Shown piece by piece: positions 36,505 through 45,015 of a stretch of DNA of 64,000 bases. Location of the stretch: positions 1-64,000 of the forward strand of contig CAKSZY010000004.1 of NCBI GenBank assembly GCA_934526015.1. The letters are read 5' to 3'. The stretch's first letter is position 1. Each line of letters starts with the position of its first letter. Made by a program: the position numbers and the translations under genes. Source of the stretch: an uncultured Dokdonella sp. (lineage in GTDB: Bacteria > Pseudomonadota > Gammaproteobacteria > Xanthomonadales > Rhodanobacteraceae). The notes below the pieces were generated by a model that was given only the letters and a program-made list of their open reading frames with translations, did no database searches and was not told where the DNA came from.

Positions 36505-39153
36505 TTACGGTCCGGCGCGCAGCGCGGCGTCGAGCACCGCCGCGCGCTCGCGCAGGGCCGCGCTGCCGCCGTGGTCGGGCCAGGCCGCGCGGAAGGCCTC
36601 CAAGGCCGCACGTGCGCCCTCGCGATCGCCAAGGCCGATCGAGTGGCCGGCCTCGGCGAGCAGGGCGAGCACGCTGTGGGCGACGTTGTGCGGAATCCAC
36701 ACCGTGCCCGCTCCGACTTCGACATAGGCACGGCCGCGATGGCCGGCAAGCCAGCGCGCCTGTTCGCGCGCGGCGGCGCTGTCGCCGGTGGCGGCAAAGG
36801 CATCCATGAGGACGATGTGGGTCGTGTACGGCTCGCTGCCGTCGAGCAGTGGACGCAGTTGCGCGATCGCCGCGTCGGGGCGACCGTCGGTCAGGGCGAG
36901 CTGCGCCTCGACCACGGCCAGGGCGCGCGCAAGCATCGGATGGTTGCCGCTGCGGGTGACCGCGCTGGCCTGGGCCATGGTGCGCCTGGCCAGCGCGGGG
37001 GCGCCCTGGCGGGCGGCGAGCCAGGCGTTGAACAGGATGCGGCCGTCGTGTTCGGCCACATGGGTCAGTGAGGCATCCGGCGCCGGCTCGACGCGCCCGG
37101 CGAGATAGCGCTCGATGCTCTCCACGCGCTGGCCGGACGCCGCCACCAGCGCGTCGAGGGCGAGGTCAAGGCTGTCGAGCACGTCACCGCGCCGCAGGCT
37201 GGCCTCGCCGCGCGCCGCTTCGATGCGTTCGGACGCCATCGACCACTGCGCGCGGTCGAACGCGAAGGCCAGCTCGAACAGCACGCCGAGGCTGGCATCG
37301 CTCGCCGAACCCGATGGCCGGCCGGCGGCGAGCACTTCGCGGGTGCGCGCGTAATCGCGCTGTGCGGCAAACAGCACGGCGTGATAACGGTTCTCGTAGC
37401 GCACGCCATGGGCGCGTGCCTCGTTGAAATCGTGATGCGCCCGCGCGTAATCCCCGACGCCGATGCGGAGCGTGCCGAGCAGGTACAGGCTGAGGCCACG
37501 ATGCGGGTTCTGCGCCACCGCACTGCGTTCGGTGGAGGCGATCGCCGCCGCATAGTCGTTGGCGAATTGCCAGGCGTAGTAGCCATGGGTGCCCTGCGCC
37601 ATGAACAGGTCGGGGTACAGGTTGGCCAGCGCGTTCCACTTGACCAGGGCGGCTTTCGGCGATTCGAGGTTGGCTTGCCAGGCTTCGGCGATCATGCGGT
37701 CGCGCATGGTCAGCCGCGTCGGCTCGGCGAGTGCCGCCTGCAACTGCACCTGGGCGTCGCTGCCGCGGTCGAGATTGAAGTACTTGCCGGCGAGGGCGAT
37801 GCGCGCCCGCGCGAATCCGCCGTCGAGGCGGACCGCGTTCTCGAGCAGGTGCAGCGATTCCTCGACTTCGCCGATCACCGTGCTGCGGATCGCCAGTGAA
37901 TAGGCCCGCAGCGCGTCGAGGTTGCGCGTCGCCACCTTCTCCAGCGGCTGGCTCTCGTTCGACACCGTCGCCAGCGCCTCGCCGAGGCGCACGCGCAGCT
38001 TGCCGTTGATCGTGTCGAGCGAGCCCAGCACCGATTCCGCACCGACCCCGTCCGCCGATTCCGAGTACACCGTCGTCTGCGTGTGCGGGTCGATCACCTC
38101 CGCGGTGATCCGCACCCGCCCGCCGATCTCCGCCACCGTCGGCACGATCAGCGCCTTCGCGCCGTCGCGGATCGCCACTTCCGAACCGACCGCGCGATCC
38201 ACCCGCGTCGCGTCCGGGTCGCGCTCCATCCGCTTCACCGTGTCGCGCACCTTCAGGTCCGGCAGCACGTTCACGTACTTCGACTGCTCCAGGCCGATCT
38301 TCAGCGCGCTCTCCAGCGCCTCGTCGAACACGCTCTCCCCGGTCAGGTTGTTGAGGCTCCCCACCACCACCCAGTCCCGGTTCGCGAACGCGATCGCCGG
38401 CTCCGGCTTCAGCAACGAGTACAGCGGGATCGCCAGCAGCGCCAGCACCACCAGACCCTCGATCACCATCGTCGCCGGACGCCGCCAGAACGGCACTTCG
38501 CGATGCGCCTTGCTCGACCACGGCGGCGCCTTCAGCGGCGCCAGTCCGTCCTCGCCGACCTCGAACACCGGCACCGGATCCGGGATCCCGCGGAACCGGT
38601 AGCGCCCGTGCGTGCGCCAGCGCACCTTGTCCAGCGAGATTCCCAGTTCGCCCTGCGCGCGATGCGCCAGCACGTAGGCGATGTTCGACAACAGGATCTG
38701 GTTCGGCAGCGCCAGGTTCATCAGCCGCGAGGTGATCGGCTTGACCAGCCCTTCCACCTCGGTCGGCTTGGCCCCGCGTGCCACGTCCTCCTCGCTGTTG
38801 TCCCACACCACCACGTCGCCGACGTGGATGCCGACCCGCGCCGACAGCGTCGTGCCTTCCGCCGCATTGAGCTGGCGCAGGCCGCGCTGGTAGTCGAGGG
38901 CGTACGCGACCGCCTGGATCGGCCGCTCGAACATCATCAGGAAACCGTCGGTCTTGTCGATCTCGCGACCGCCGTGGCGGTCGGCGATCGTCCGCGCCAG
39001 GCGATCGTGCTTGCGGATCAGTTCCGCTGCCGCCCGGTCGCCCAGCCGCTCCACCAGACCGGTCGAGTCGACCAGATCGCACACCAGCAGGGCGCGCAGC
39101 ACCGGATTCGGCCCGGTCCTGTCCTCACGGGGATTGGGCGACGGTGCATCCAC
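36505..39153 (-). CDS. membrane class III cyclase-TPR protein 2
   Basis: This 882-residue protein has the same architecture as the protein at 33308: cyclase-like domain (about 18-200), TM helix (about 235-255), TolB-like domain (about 265-404) and TPR region (about 410-882). Residues ~18-404 lie in the 1,159-bp block shared with copy 1. The TPR half shares organisation but has diverged in sequence. The active-site changes are identical to copy 1, including Pro at the usual Asn position. GTG 39153 is the start, after an AAGGGAG ribosome site. It is convergent with precursor 2, with 58 bases between. Confidence 0.75.
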   Translation of the reverse strand: MDAPSPNPREDRTGPNPVLRALLVCDLVDSTGLVERLGDRAAAELIRKHDRLARTIADRHGGREIDKTDGFLMMFERPIQAVAYALDYQRGLRQLNAAEGTTLSARVGIHVGDVVVWDNSEEDVARGAKPTEVEGLVKPITSRLMNLALPNQILLSNIAYVLAHRAQGELGISLDKVRWRTHGRYRFRGIPDPVPVFEVGEDGLAPLKAPPWSSKAHREVPFWRRPATMVIEGLVVLALLAIPLYSLLKPEPAIAFANRDWVVVGSLNNLTGESVFDEALESALKIGLEQSKYVNVLPDLKVRDTVKRMERDPDATRVDRAVGSEVAIRDGAKALIVPTVAEIGGRVRITAEVIDPHTQTTVYSESADGVGAESVLGSLDTINGKLRVRLGEALATVSNESQPLEKVATRNLDALRAYSLAIRSTVIGEVEESLHLLENAVRLDGGFARARIALAGKYFNLDRGSDAQVQLQAALAEPTRLTMRDRMIAEAWQANLESPKAALVKWNALANLYPDLFMAQGTHGYYAWQFANDYAAAIASTERSAVAQNPHRGLSLYLLGTLRIGVGDYARAHHDFNEARAHGVRYENRYHAVLFAAQRDYARTREVLAAGRPSGSASDASLGVLFELAFAFDRAQWSMASERIEAARGEASLRRGDVLDSLDLALDALVAASGQRVESIERYLAGRVEPAPDASLTHVAEHDGRILFNAWLAARQGAPALARRTMAQASAVTRSGNHPMLARALAVVEAQLALTDGRPDAAIAQLRPLLDGSEPYTTHIVLMDAFAATGDSAAAREQARWLAGHRGRAYVEVGAGTVWIPHNVAHSVLALLAEAGHSIGLGDREGARAALEAFRAAWPDHGGSAALRERAAVLDAALRAGP
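37942..39100. repeat. 1,159-bp near-identical block, copy 2
   Basis: This is the partner of 34754-35912. Both copies are in the same orientation, 3.2 kb apart, so recombination between them would delete one cyclase and precursor 2. Confidence 0.95.
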
Positions 39154-39258
39154 GCGCTTGCCGCTCCCTTGCCGACGTGCAACGGACGATGATTCTGCGA
39201 CGTTCCACGCGGAAGCGCCAGTTGCCGGAAAACCGGCCCGAATCCGGGCTGCTTTTCG

Positions 39259-39618
39259 TCAGCCGGCGCCGCGGGACGCGGTCAGCACGGCGCGCACGTC
39301 GCGCGCCTGCGCCTGCAGCGCGTGCCAGCCGCGCTCCCACTGCCCGGCGCGCGGGGCGGCGCGCTCGAAGCGCAGCAGCATCGAAGCCGCCTCGTCGAGG
39401 CGCTGGCGCAGGCGGGCGACCTCGGCGAGCACGGCTTCATGCTCGTCGCGGCCGATGAAATACACCTTGCGGTCGCGGCAGACGCCGATGCAGGTCTGCG
39501 GTGCCTCGACGCGGCCGCAGCCGATGCATTGCCAGGCCTGCAGATAGCCTTCCGTGCCGGCGTCGGTGCCGCTTGCCGCAGCGCCGCGTGCGCGGGGGTC
39601 AGTGGACGTGGGGCTCAT
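39259..39618 (-). CDS. zinc-ribbon-like conserved protein
   Basis: This 119-residue protein begins with a short disordered part, then a Cys-rich segment WQCIGCGRVEAPQTCIGVC that could bind zinc through C-x2-C and C-x3-C pairs, followed by RDRKVYFIGRDEHEAVL and a helical, coiled-coil-like remainder (VARLRQRLDEAASML). I do not know a function. It overlaps the DnrO-like gene upstream by 20 bp on the same strand, which suggests co-translation. It is convergent with no other gene; cyclase 2 starts about 105 bp away in the same direction. Confidence 0.65.
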   Translation of the reverse strand: MSPTSTDPRARGAAASGTDAGTEGYLQAWQCIGCGRVEAPQTCIGVCRDRKVYFIGRDEHEAVLAEVARLRQRLDEAASMLLRFERAAPRAGQWERGWHALQAQARDVRAVLTASRGAG

Positions 39619-40093
39619 CGGTGTCTGCCTCGCGGGTGCCTGCAATCCATTGCGGATCGTCGAACGTCTGCGCGTACGGCGCCACCGCCGCGCGCATCGC
39701 CGCCGGCGCGGCGAGGTCGGCGGGATCCTCGCGCAGTTGCCGGGCCGCCGCCAGCAGCGGCACGAGGATGGCGTGCAGGCGCGCATCCGGCTCGGGGGCG
39801 AGGCGGCAGTGCGCGAACATGTACTGCACCGCTTCCTCGATGGCGAGCGCCTGCCCGCGTACCTGCTGCGGCGGCATGCCTGCGTCGGCCGCATCGGCCA
39901 GCGCATCGAGGGCGAGGCGCACGCGCTGCATGCCCTCGCGCAACGGCGCATCGGTGGCGAAGCGGGTGGCCGGCAGCACCGTGGCGGGCGCGGCATGTGC
40001 ATGCCCGTGGGCATGCGGGTGCGCAGGCTCGCCGGCGGCGACGCCGGCGCCGGCAAGGCTGCCGGCAAGCACGATCAGGAGGGGCAGGCGCAT
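39599..40093 (-). CDS. DnrO-like exported His-rich protein
   Basis: This 164-residue protein has a signal peptide (about 1-20), then HPHAHGHAHA, which may bind metal, and a helical domain with RFATDAPLREGMQRVRLALDAL and AVQYMFAHCRLAPEPDARLHAILVPLL. That domain matches proteins I recall annotated 'DnrO', found with denitrification or metal-related genes; the role is unclear. The start ATG 40093 has a CGGAG ribosome site. It heads a two-gene unit with the zinc-ribbon gene. The decarboxylase on the other strand starts about 160 bp away. Confidence 0.7.
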   Translation of the reverse strand: MRLPLLIVLAGSLAGAGVAAGEPAHPHAHGHAHAAPATVLPATRFATDAPLREGMQRVRLALDALADAADAGMPPQQVRGQALAIEEAVQYMFAHCRLAPEPDARLHAILVPLLAAARQLREDPADLAAPAAMRAAVAPYAQTFDDPQWIAGTREADTDEPHVH

Positions 40094-40251
40094 GGTCGGG
40101 TCTCCGCAGGAATCGCAAGCCCCAGTCTGCCGTCGTGGCGGGGTCGCCGGCATTGATCCGGATCAGCCGCGGTCGCGTGGTTGACCTGGATCAGCGCGTG
40201 CCGGCGCGCGCGCACGCATGCTGGCGCCCCCCGCCGCAGCGATGTTTTGCC

Positions 40252-42189
40252 GTGCCTGCCGACGCCGTTCCGACCCTCCTGCCGCGCGACCACGCGCTGG
40301 ATGCCTGCTTCCTCGGCCCGTATGGCGAGAACGATGCCCTGCTCGAGCGCATGCTGGTCGAGTTCCTGCGCGACCACGTCTACTGGCGGCGCAACTTCCA
40401 CCCGGAAGATCCGCCGGCGATCGGCACCACCGCCGCCCTGCACCCGGACTATCTCGCGTTCGAGGCACGCATGCGCCGCGAGCTGCACCAGCTGTCGGCG
40501 GCGCTGAAGCGTTCGCTGCCGTTCCACAGTCCGCGCTACATCGGCCACATGGCGTCCGACCTGCTGCTGCCGGGTCTCGCCGCGCAGATGCTGGCGCTGC
40601 CGTACAACCCGAACAACGTCAGCGAGGATTCCGCGCCGGTCACCATCGACATGGAAGTGCGCGCCGGCCTGCAGCTGGCGCGCATGCTCGGCTACGTCGA
40701 CGATCCGGCCCGGCCCGACTGCGCCTTCGGCCACCTGACCTCCGGCGGCACCGTGGCGAACTACCAGGGCTTGCGCCTGGCGCTGGCGATGAAGGCGTTT
40801 CCGCTCGCCCTGCGCGCGGCCGGGGTGCCCGATCTCGCCTTGCCGGAAGACGACTGGGGCACCTTCAATCTTTCCCATGACGCCATCCTCGCCCTGCTCG
40901 GCGCCTGGCAGGCCTGGCTGGCCGCCGAGACGCCGGCGCGGCGCGCGCACTGGCAGGCGAGGGTCGAGGCCGCGCGCATCGAACAGCTTGGCCTGGCCGG
41001 TTTCTTCGCCGCCCATCCGCAACTCCAGGTGCCGTGCGTGCTGGCACCGATCACCGCGCACTATTCCTGGAGCAAGGGTCTCAAGCTGCTCGGCCTCGGC
41101 CGCGCCCGGCTCGACCTGCTGCCGACGCGCGGCATGCGCCTGGACCTCGACGCGCTGGAGGAGCGGCTGCAGCACTGCGCGCGCGAGCGCGTACCGGTGC
41201 TGATGGCGGTGGCGGTGCTCGGCAGCACCGAATACGGCACCATCGATCCGGTCGACGGCGTGCTCGCCGCGCGCGAGCGCAGCCGTGCGCGCGGCCTTGA
41301 TTTCGCCGTGCACGTGGATGCCGCCTGGGGTGGCTATCTGGCCACGCTGTTCCGCAACGAGGACGGCTCGCTGCGCGCGCGCGATGAGGTCGGCGGGAGT
41401 TTTCGCTACTTCCCGAGCGCCGCGATGCATGCCGCCTTCGGCGCGCTCGGCGATACCGATTCGGTCACCGTCGATCCGCACAAGCTCGGCTACCTGCCGT
41501 TCGGCAGCGGCGCCTTCGTCTGTCGCGACCACCGCGCGATGGACCTGCTCGCCGAACGCGCCGACTACGTGTTCCATGGCGGCCAGGCGAACGACTACTT
41601 CGAGCGCTTCCGCAGTCTCGGCCAGTTCGTCGCCGAGGGTTCGAAATCCGGCGCGGCGGCAGCCGGGGTCTATGTCGCGCACAAGGTGCTGCCGCTCGAC
41701 CACGCCCGGTTCGGCCGCCTGCCGCAGGCGACCATCCGCGCCGCCGAAGATTTCCACGACCGCGCCCTGCGCTTCGCCGACGAGGTCGCGGAGCGGCTGA
41801 CCGTGCGCATTCCGTTCACCCCCGACAGCAACCTCGTCTGCCTGGCCATGAATCCGCGCGGCAACCGCTCGCTGGCGGCGGCGAATGCGTTCATGCAGCG
41901 CCTCGCCACGGTGCTGCGCGCCGATCCGCGCCAGCCGCTGCAGATCAAGGAGTTCTTCGGCTCGGTGACCACCCTGCGCCCGGACCTGCTCGGTGCCCAG
42001 GAAATGCAGCGCATCCTCGCCTCGCTCGGCATCGAGGCGGAGGCGCCGGAGCCGCTGACGATCCTGCGCCACACGCTGATGAACCCCTACCTGATCGACC
42101 ACGAGAACGGCATCAGCTACATCGACCGCTACTTCGATTTCCTCGACCGCTGCACGCGCGCACCGGCCGCTGCGGATCCCGGCGCATGA
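40252..42189 (+). CDS. PLP-dependent group II decarboxylase
   Basis: This enzyme of the glutamate/tyrosine/aromatic amino acid decarboxylase fold has the PLP-stacking His in APITAHYSW, the PLP-N1 Asp in HVDAAWGGY, and Lys411 in VDPHKLGYLPFGS forming the Schiff base. At 645 residues it is longer than GadB or TyrDC (about 460-620) and resembles longer bacterial decarboxylases. The substrate cannot be read from sequence. No ATG fits; GTG 40252 was chosen because the product then starts just before the conserved region, though GTGs at 40198 and 40177 are possible. Its stop overlaps the next start (ATGA). Confidence 0.82.
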   Translation: MPADAVPTLLPRDHALDACFLGPYGENDALLERMLVEFLRDHVYWRRNFHPEDPPAIGTTAALHPDYLAFEARMRRELHQLSAALKRSLPFHSPRYIGHMASDLLLPGLAAQMLALPYNPNNVSEDSAPVTIDMEVRAGLQLARMLGYVDDPARPDCAFGHLTSGGTVANYQGLRLALAMKAFPLALRAAGVPDLALPEDDWGTFNLSHDAILALLGAWQAWLAAETPARRAHWQARVEAARIEQLGLAGFFAAHPQLQVPCVLAPITAHYSWSKGLKLLGLGRARLDLLPTRGMRLDLDALEERLQHCARERVPVLMAVAVLGSTEYGTIDPVDGVLAARERSRARGLDFAVHVDAAWGGYLATLFRNEDGSLRARDEVGGSFRYFPSAAMHAAFGALGDTDSVTVDPHKLGYLPFGSGAFVCRDHRAMDLLAERADYVFHGGQANDYFERFRSLGQFVAEGSKSGAAAAGVYVAHKVLPLDHARFGRLPQATIRAAEDFHDRALRFADEVAERLTVRIPFTPDSNLVCLAMNPRGNRSLAAANAFMQRLATVLRADPRQPLQIKEFFGSVTTLRPDLLGAQEMQRILASLGIEAEAPEPLTILRHTLMNPYLIDHENGISYIDRYFDFLDRCTRAPAAADPGA

Positions 42190-43271
42190 GCCGCGCCGAC
42201 GACCGCGCCTGGGTGCATGCGGCGATCGACGCGCTCGAGCGCGAGTCGGCGCGCTCCGCCGACACCCATCTGCTGCGCATCGATCTCGCCGGCTTCCCCG
42301 ACATCGGTTTCTACTTCAAGGACGAGGCCTCGCATCCGACCGGCAGCCTCAAGCACCGCCTCGCCCGTTCGCTGTACCTCTACGCGCTCTGCAACGGCCG
42401 CCTGCAGGCCGGCCAGGACGTCGTCGACGCCTCCTCCGGCAGCACCGCGATCGCCGAAGCCTGGTTCGCGCGCCTGCTCGGCCTGCGTTTCACCGCGGTG
42501 ATGCCGGCCTGCACGGCGCCGGCGAAGATCCGCGCGGTGGAAGCGCTCGGCGGCATTTGCGATCTGGTCGACGATGCCGCCGACGTGCACGCGCGCGCCG
42601 CCCTGCATGCCGCGCGCGGCGCCTGCCATCTCGACCAGTTCGGCCTCGCCGAACGCGCCACCGACTGGCGCGGCAACAACAACATCGCCGAATCGATCAT
42701 CGGCCAGCTGGCCCGTGAGCCGCAGCCGCAACCGGCATGGATCGTCTGTGGCGCCGGCACCGGCGGCACCTCGGCGACGATCGGCCGCTACCTGCGCTAT
42801 CGCCGCCTGCCGACCCGCCTGTGCGTGGCCGAACCGGCCGGCAGCGCCTTCGTGCACGGCTGGCGCACACGCGACGCACGGGCGGTCGCCAGCCAGCCGA
42901 CGGTGATCGAGGGCATCGGCCGCCCGCGCGTCGAGCCGGGCTTCCTGTTCGATGTCGTCGATGCCGTGCTCGAGATTCCCGACGAGGCCTCGATCGCCGC
43001 CGCATGGACGCTGGAAGCGCTGCTCGGGCGCCGCTATGGCGGCTCGTCCGGCACCAACTTCGTCGCCTGCCTGCAGCTCGCCGCCGGACTGCGTGCGCGC
43101 GGCGAAGCGGCCAGCCTCGTCACCCTGCTGTGCGACCGCGGCGAACGCTATGCGGAAACCCTGTTCGATGCCGGCTGGCTGCAGGCGCACGCCTTGCAGC
43201 CGGAACGCTGGCGCGCGCCGATCGAGGCCAGCCTGCGCGAAGGCCGCGCACCGTTGCCGCGTTCGCCCTGA
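42186..43271 (+). CDS. PLP-dependent cysteine synthase-fold enzyme (Cds1-like)
   Basis: This 361-residue fold-type II PLP enzyme carries Lys56 in HPTGSLKHRLA, the substrate loop DASSGSTAIAEAW, and the phosphate-binding GAGTGGTSATIGRY. The motif order and the NIAESII segment resemble the Cds1 L-cysteine desulfhydrase group more than CysK/CysM, though cystathionine beta-synthase-type activity cannot be excluded. It is translationally coupled to the decarboxylase, suggesting linked amino-acid catabolism, perhaps of a sulfur amino acid (inferred). The stop precedes a short gap and the pirin gene. Confidence 0.75.
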   Translation: MSRADDRAWVHAAIDALERESARSADTHLLRIDLAGFPDIGFYFKDEASHPTGSLKHRLARSLYLYALCNGRLQAGQDVVDASSGSTAIAEAWFARLLGLRFTAVMPACTAPAKIRAVEALGGICDLVDDAADVHARAALHAARGACHLDQFGLAERATDWRGNNNIAESIIGQLAREPQPQPAWIVCGAGTGGTSATIGRYLRYRRLPTRLCVAEPAGSAFVHGWRTRDARAVASQPTVIEGIGRPRVEPGFLFDVVDAVLEIPDEASIAAAWTLEALLGRRYGGSSGTNFVACLQLAAGLRARGEAASLVTLLCDRGERYAETLFDAGWLQAHALQPERWRAPIEASLREGRAPLPRSP

Positions 43272-43385
43272 GGCGCGCCAGCGGCGCGATTGTTCACGCC
43301 TGCACACCAGCCCGTCCACGCGCGGCGCCTTGCTGCGCCGGCGCGGCAAGGCCATCTTGGCCGGCATCCGCAACCGGAGCCTGCC

Positions 43386-44255
43386 ATGACCCTTTCGACC
43401 CACCGCAATGCCGCCGCACGCCGGGTGACCCGCCTCGTGCGCGGCCAGCCCGCCAGCGACGGCGCCGGCGTCAAGCTCAACCGCGTGATCGGCACGCGCG
43501 AGTTCGACATGCTCGATCCGTTCCTCATGCTCGACGAGTTCCGCTCGGACGAGGCCGGCGACTACATCGCCGGATTCCCCAGCCATCCGCATCGCGGCTT
43601 CGAGACGGTCACCTACATGCTGGCCGGACGCATGCGCCACGGCGACAACCAGGGCAACAGCGGCCTGCTGACTCCCGGCAGCGTGCAGTGGATGACCGCC
43701 GGGCGCGGCATCGTGCATTCGGAAATGCCGGAGCAGGAGAACGGCCTGATGTGGGGCTTCCAGCTCTGGGTCAACCTGCCGGCCAGCGAGAAGATGCGCG
43801 CGCCGCGCTACCAGGACATCGCGCCGGAAGCCGTGCCCGAGGTGCGTGCCGCCGACGGTGTGCGGCTGCGCGTGATTGCCGGTCGCTTCGGCGAGGTCGA
43901 GGGCCCGGTGCAGGGCATCTCGACCGCACCGGTGTATCTCGATGTCCGCCTCGATGCCGGCGCGCGCCTCGAAGTGCCGCTGCCACCGACCCACAGTGCG
44001 TTCGCCTATGTCTACGAAGGCGATGCCGCGATCGGCCCGGCCGACAGCGCGCAGCGCGTGCAGCGCGGCCAGCTGGCGGTGCTCGGCGACGGCGACGGCG
44101 TGCTGCTGTCGGCACCGGCCGATGCCGCGGCGCGCCTGATCCTCGTCGCCGGCCAGCCGCTGCGCGAACCGGTCGCCAAGTACGGTCCGTTCGTGATGAA
44201 CACGCAGGAGCAGATCGTGCAGGCAATCCGCGATTACCAAAGCGGAACGTTCTGA
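43386..44255 (+). CDS. pirin family protein
   Basis: This 289-residue bicupin matches pirin: HPHRGFETVTYMLAGRMRHGDN holds metal ligands His/His with His and Glu farther on (GRGIVHSEMP), and FQLWVNLP follows. The C-terminal cupin has the EPVAKYGPFVMNT motif. Some pirins have quercetinase activity; others act in redox sensing, so the role here is open. It is monocistronic by layout: a 114-bp gap separates it from the previous gene and it is convergent with the next. Confidence 0.88.
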   Translation: MTLSTHRNAAARRVTRLVRGQPASDGAGVKLNRVIGTREFDMLDPFLMLDEFRSDEAGDYIAGFPSHPHRGFETVTYMLAGRMRHGDNQGNSGLLTPGSVQWMTAGRGIVHSEMPEQENGLMWGFQLWVNLPASEKMRAPRYQDIAPEAVPEVRAADGVRLRVIAGRFGEVEGPVQGISTAPVYLDVRLDAGARLEVPLPPTHSAFAYVYEGDAAIGPADSAQRVQRGQLAVLGDGDGVLLSAPADAAARLILVAGQPLREPVAKYGPFVMNTQEQIVQAIRDYQSGTF

Positions 44256-44283
44256 GCGCAGGCATCGCGCCGGCCGCCGGTGC

Positions 44284-45015
44284 TCAGTCCTTCAGGCGCC
44301 GGAACAGGAACCACGGCAGCCGGCGCAGGACGAAGGCGACGAGGCCCCAATGGCGCGGTTCGTGGCGGGCGAACGAACCGCGCCCGAGTGCTCCGACGAC
44401 GCGGCGGGCGACCTCTTCCGGCGCCGCCGCCGGCAGCGGCAGCTTCATGCCCCAGGTGAGGTTGCTGCGCAGGAAGCCGAGGCGGTGGAACTGAACGCGC
44501 AGTTCGCGCGGGTGGAAACGCTGGCGCAGGCTCTCGAAGAAGGTGTCGAGGCCGCGCTTGGCCGCCGCGTAGACGACATTGCGCCCGCGCCCGCGGGCGG
44601 CGGCGACGCTGCCGAAACCGACGATCACGCCGCGCGTTTCCAGCAGGCGCGGCACGAGTGCATGGGCGATCGCCAGCGGTGCATGCAGGTTGATCGCCAG
44701 CAACTGGCCGATCGCGCCGGCGCCGAGCGAGAGATCGTCGTCGCCGCGCGAGGTGCCGGCGACCAGCAGCAGGGCCTCGGCAGCCGGCAGTCCCTCCAGC
44801 GCCGCCAGCACGCGCGCGCCGGGGTCCGCTTCGCCGGCGAGATCGACGGCGAGGGTGCGGACCTCGACGCCATGACGCAGGACGAGGTCGGCAGCCAGCG
44901 CATCGACATCGCGGGCATCGGAGGCGACCAGCAGCAGCGGCTTTCCGTTGCGTGCGAGTTCGACCGCCAGCGCGCGGCCGAGTCCGCTCGATGCGCCGAT
45001 GACGATCGCGGTCAC
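44284..45015 (-). CDS. short-chain dehydrogenase (DprE2-like partner)
   Basis: This 243-residue SDR has the Rossmann motif GASSGLG at residues 7-13, the active site Tyr-x3-Lys in VYAAAKRG, and a C-terminal membrane-associated stretch WGLVAFVLRRLPWFLFRRLK. In the DprE1/DprE2 pair of actinobacteria an FAD oxidase and an SDR epimerise decaprenylphosphoryl ribose; this pair shows the same gene order. Here the polyprenyl sugar substrate is inferred. The start is GTG 45015, overlapping the oxidase stop by 4 bases (GTGA). Confidence 0.75.
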   Translation of the reverse strand: MTAIVIGASSGLGRALAVELARNGKPLLLVASDARDVDALAADLVLRHGVEVRTLAVDLAGEADPGARVLAALEGLPAAEALLLVAGTSRGDDDLSLGAGAIGQLLAINLHAPLAIAHALVPRLLETRGVIVGFGSVAAARGRGRNVVYAAAKRGLDTFFESLRQRFHPRELRVQFHRLGFLRSNLTWGMKLPLPAAAPEEVARRVVGALGRGSFARHEPRHWGLVAFVLRRLPWFLFRRLKD

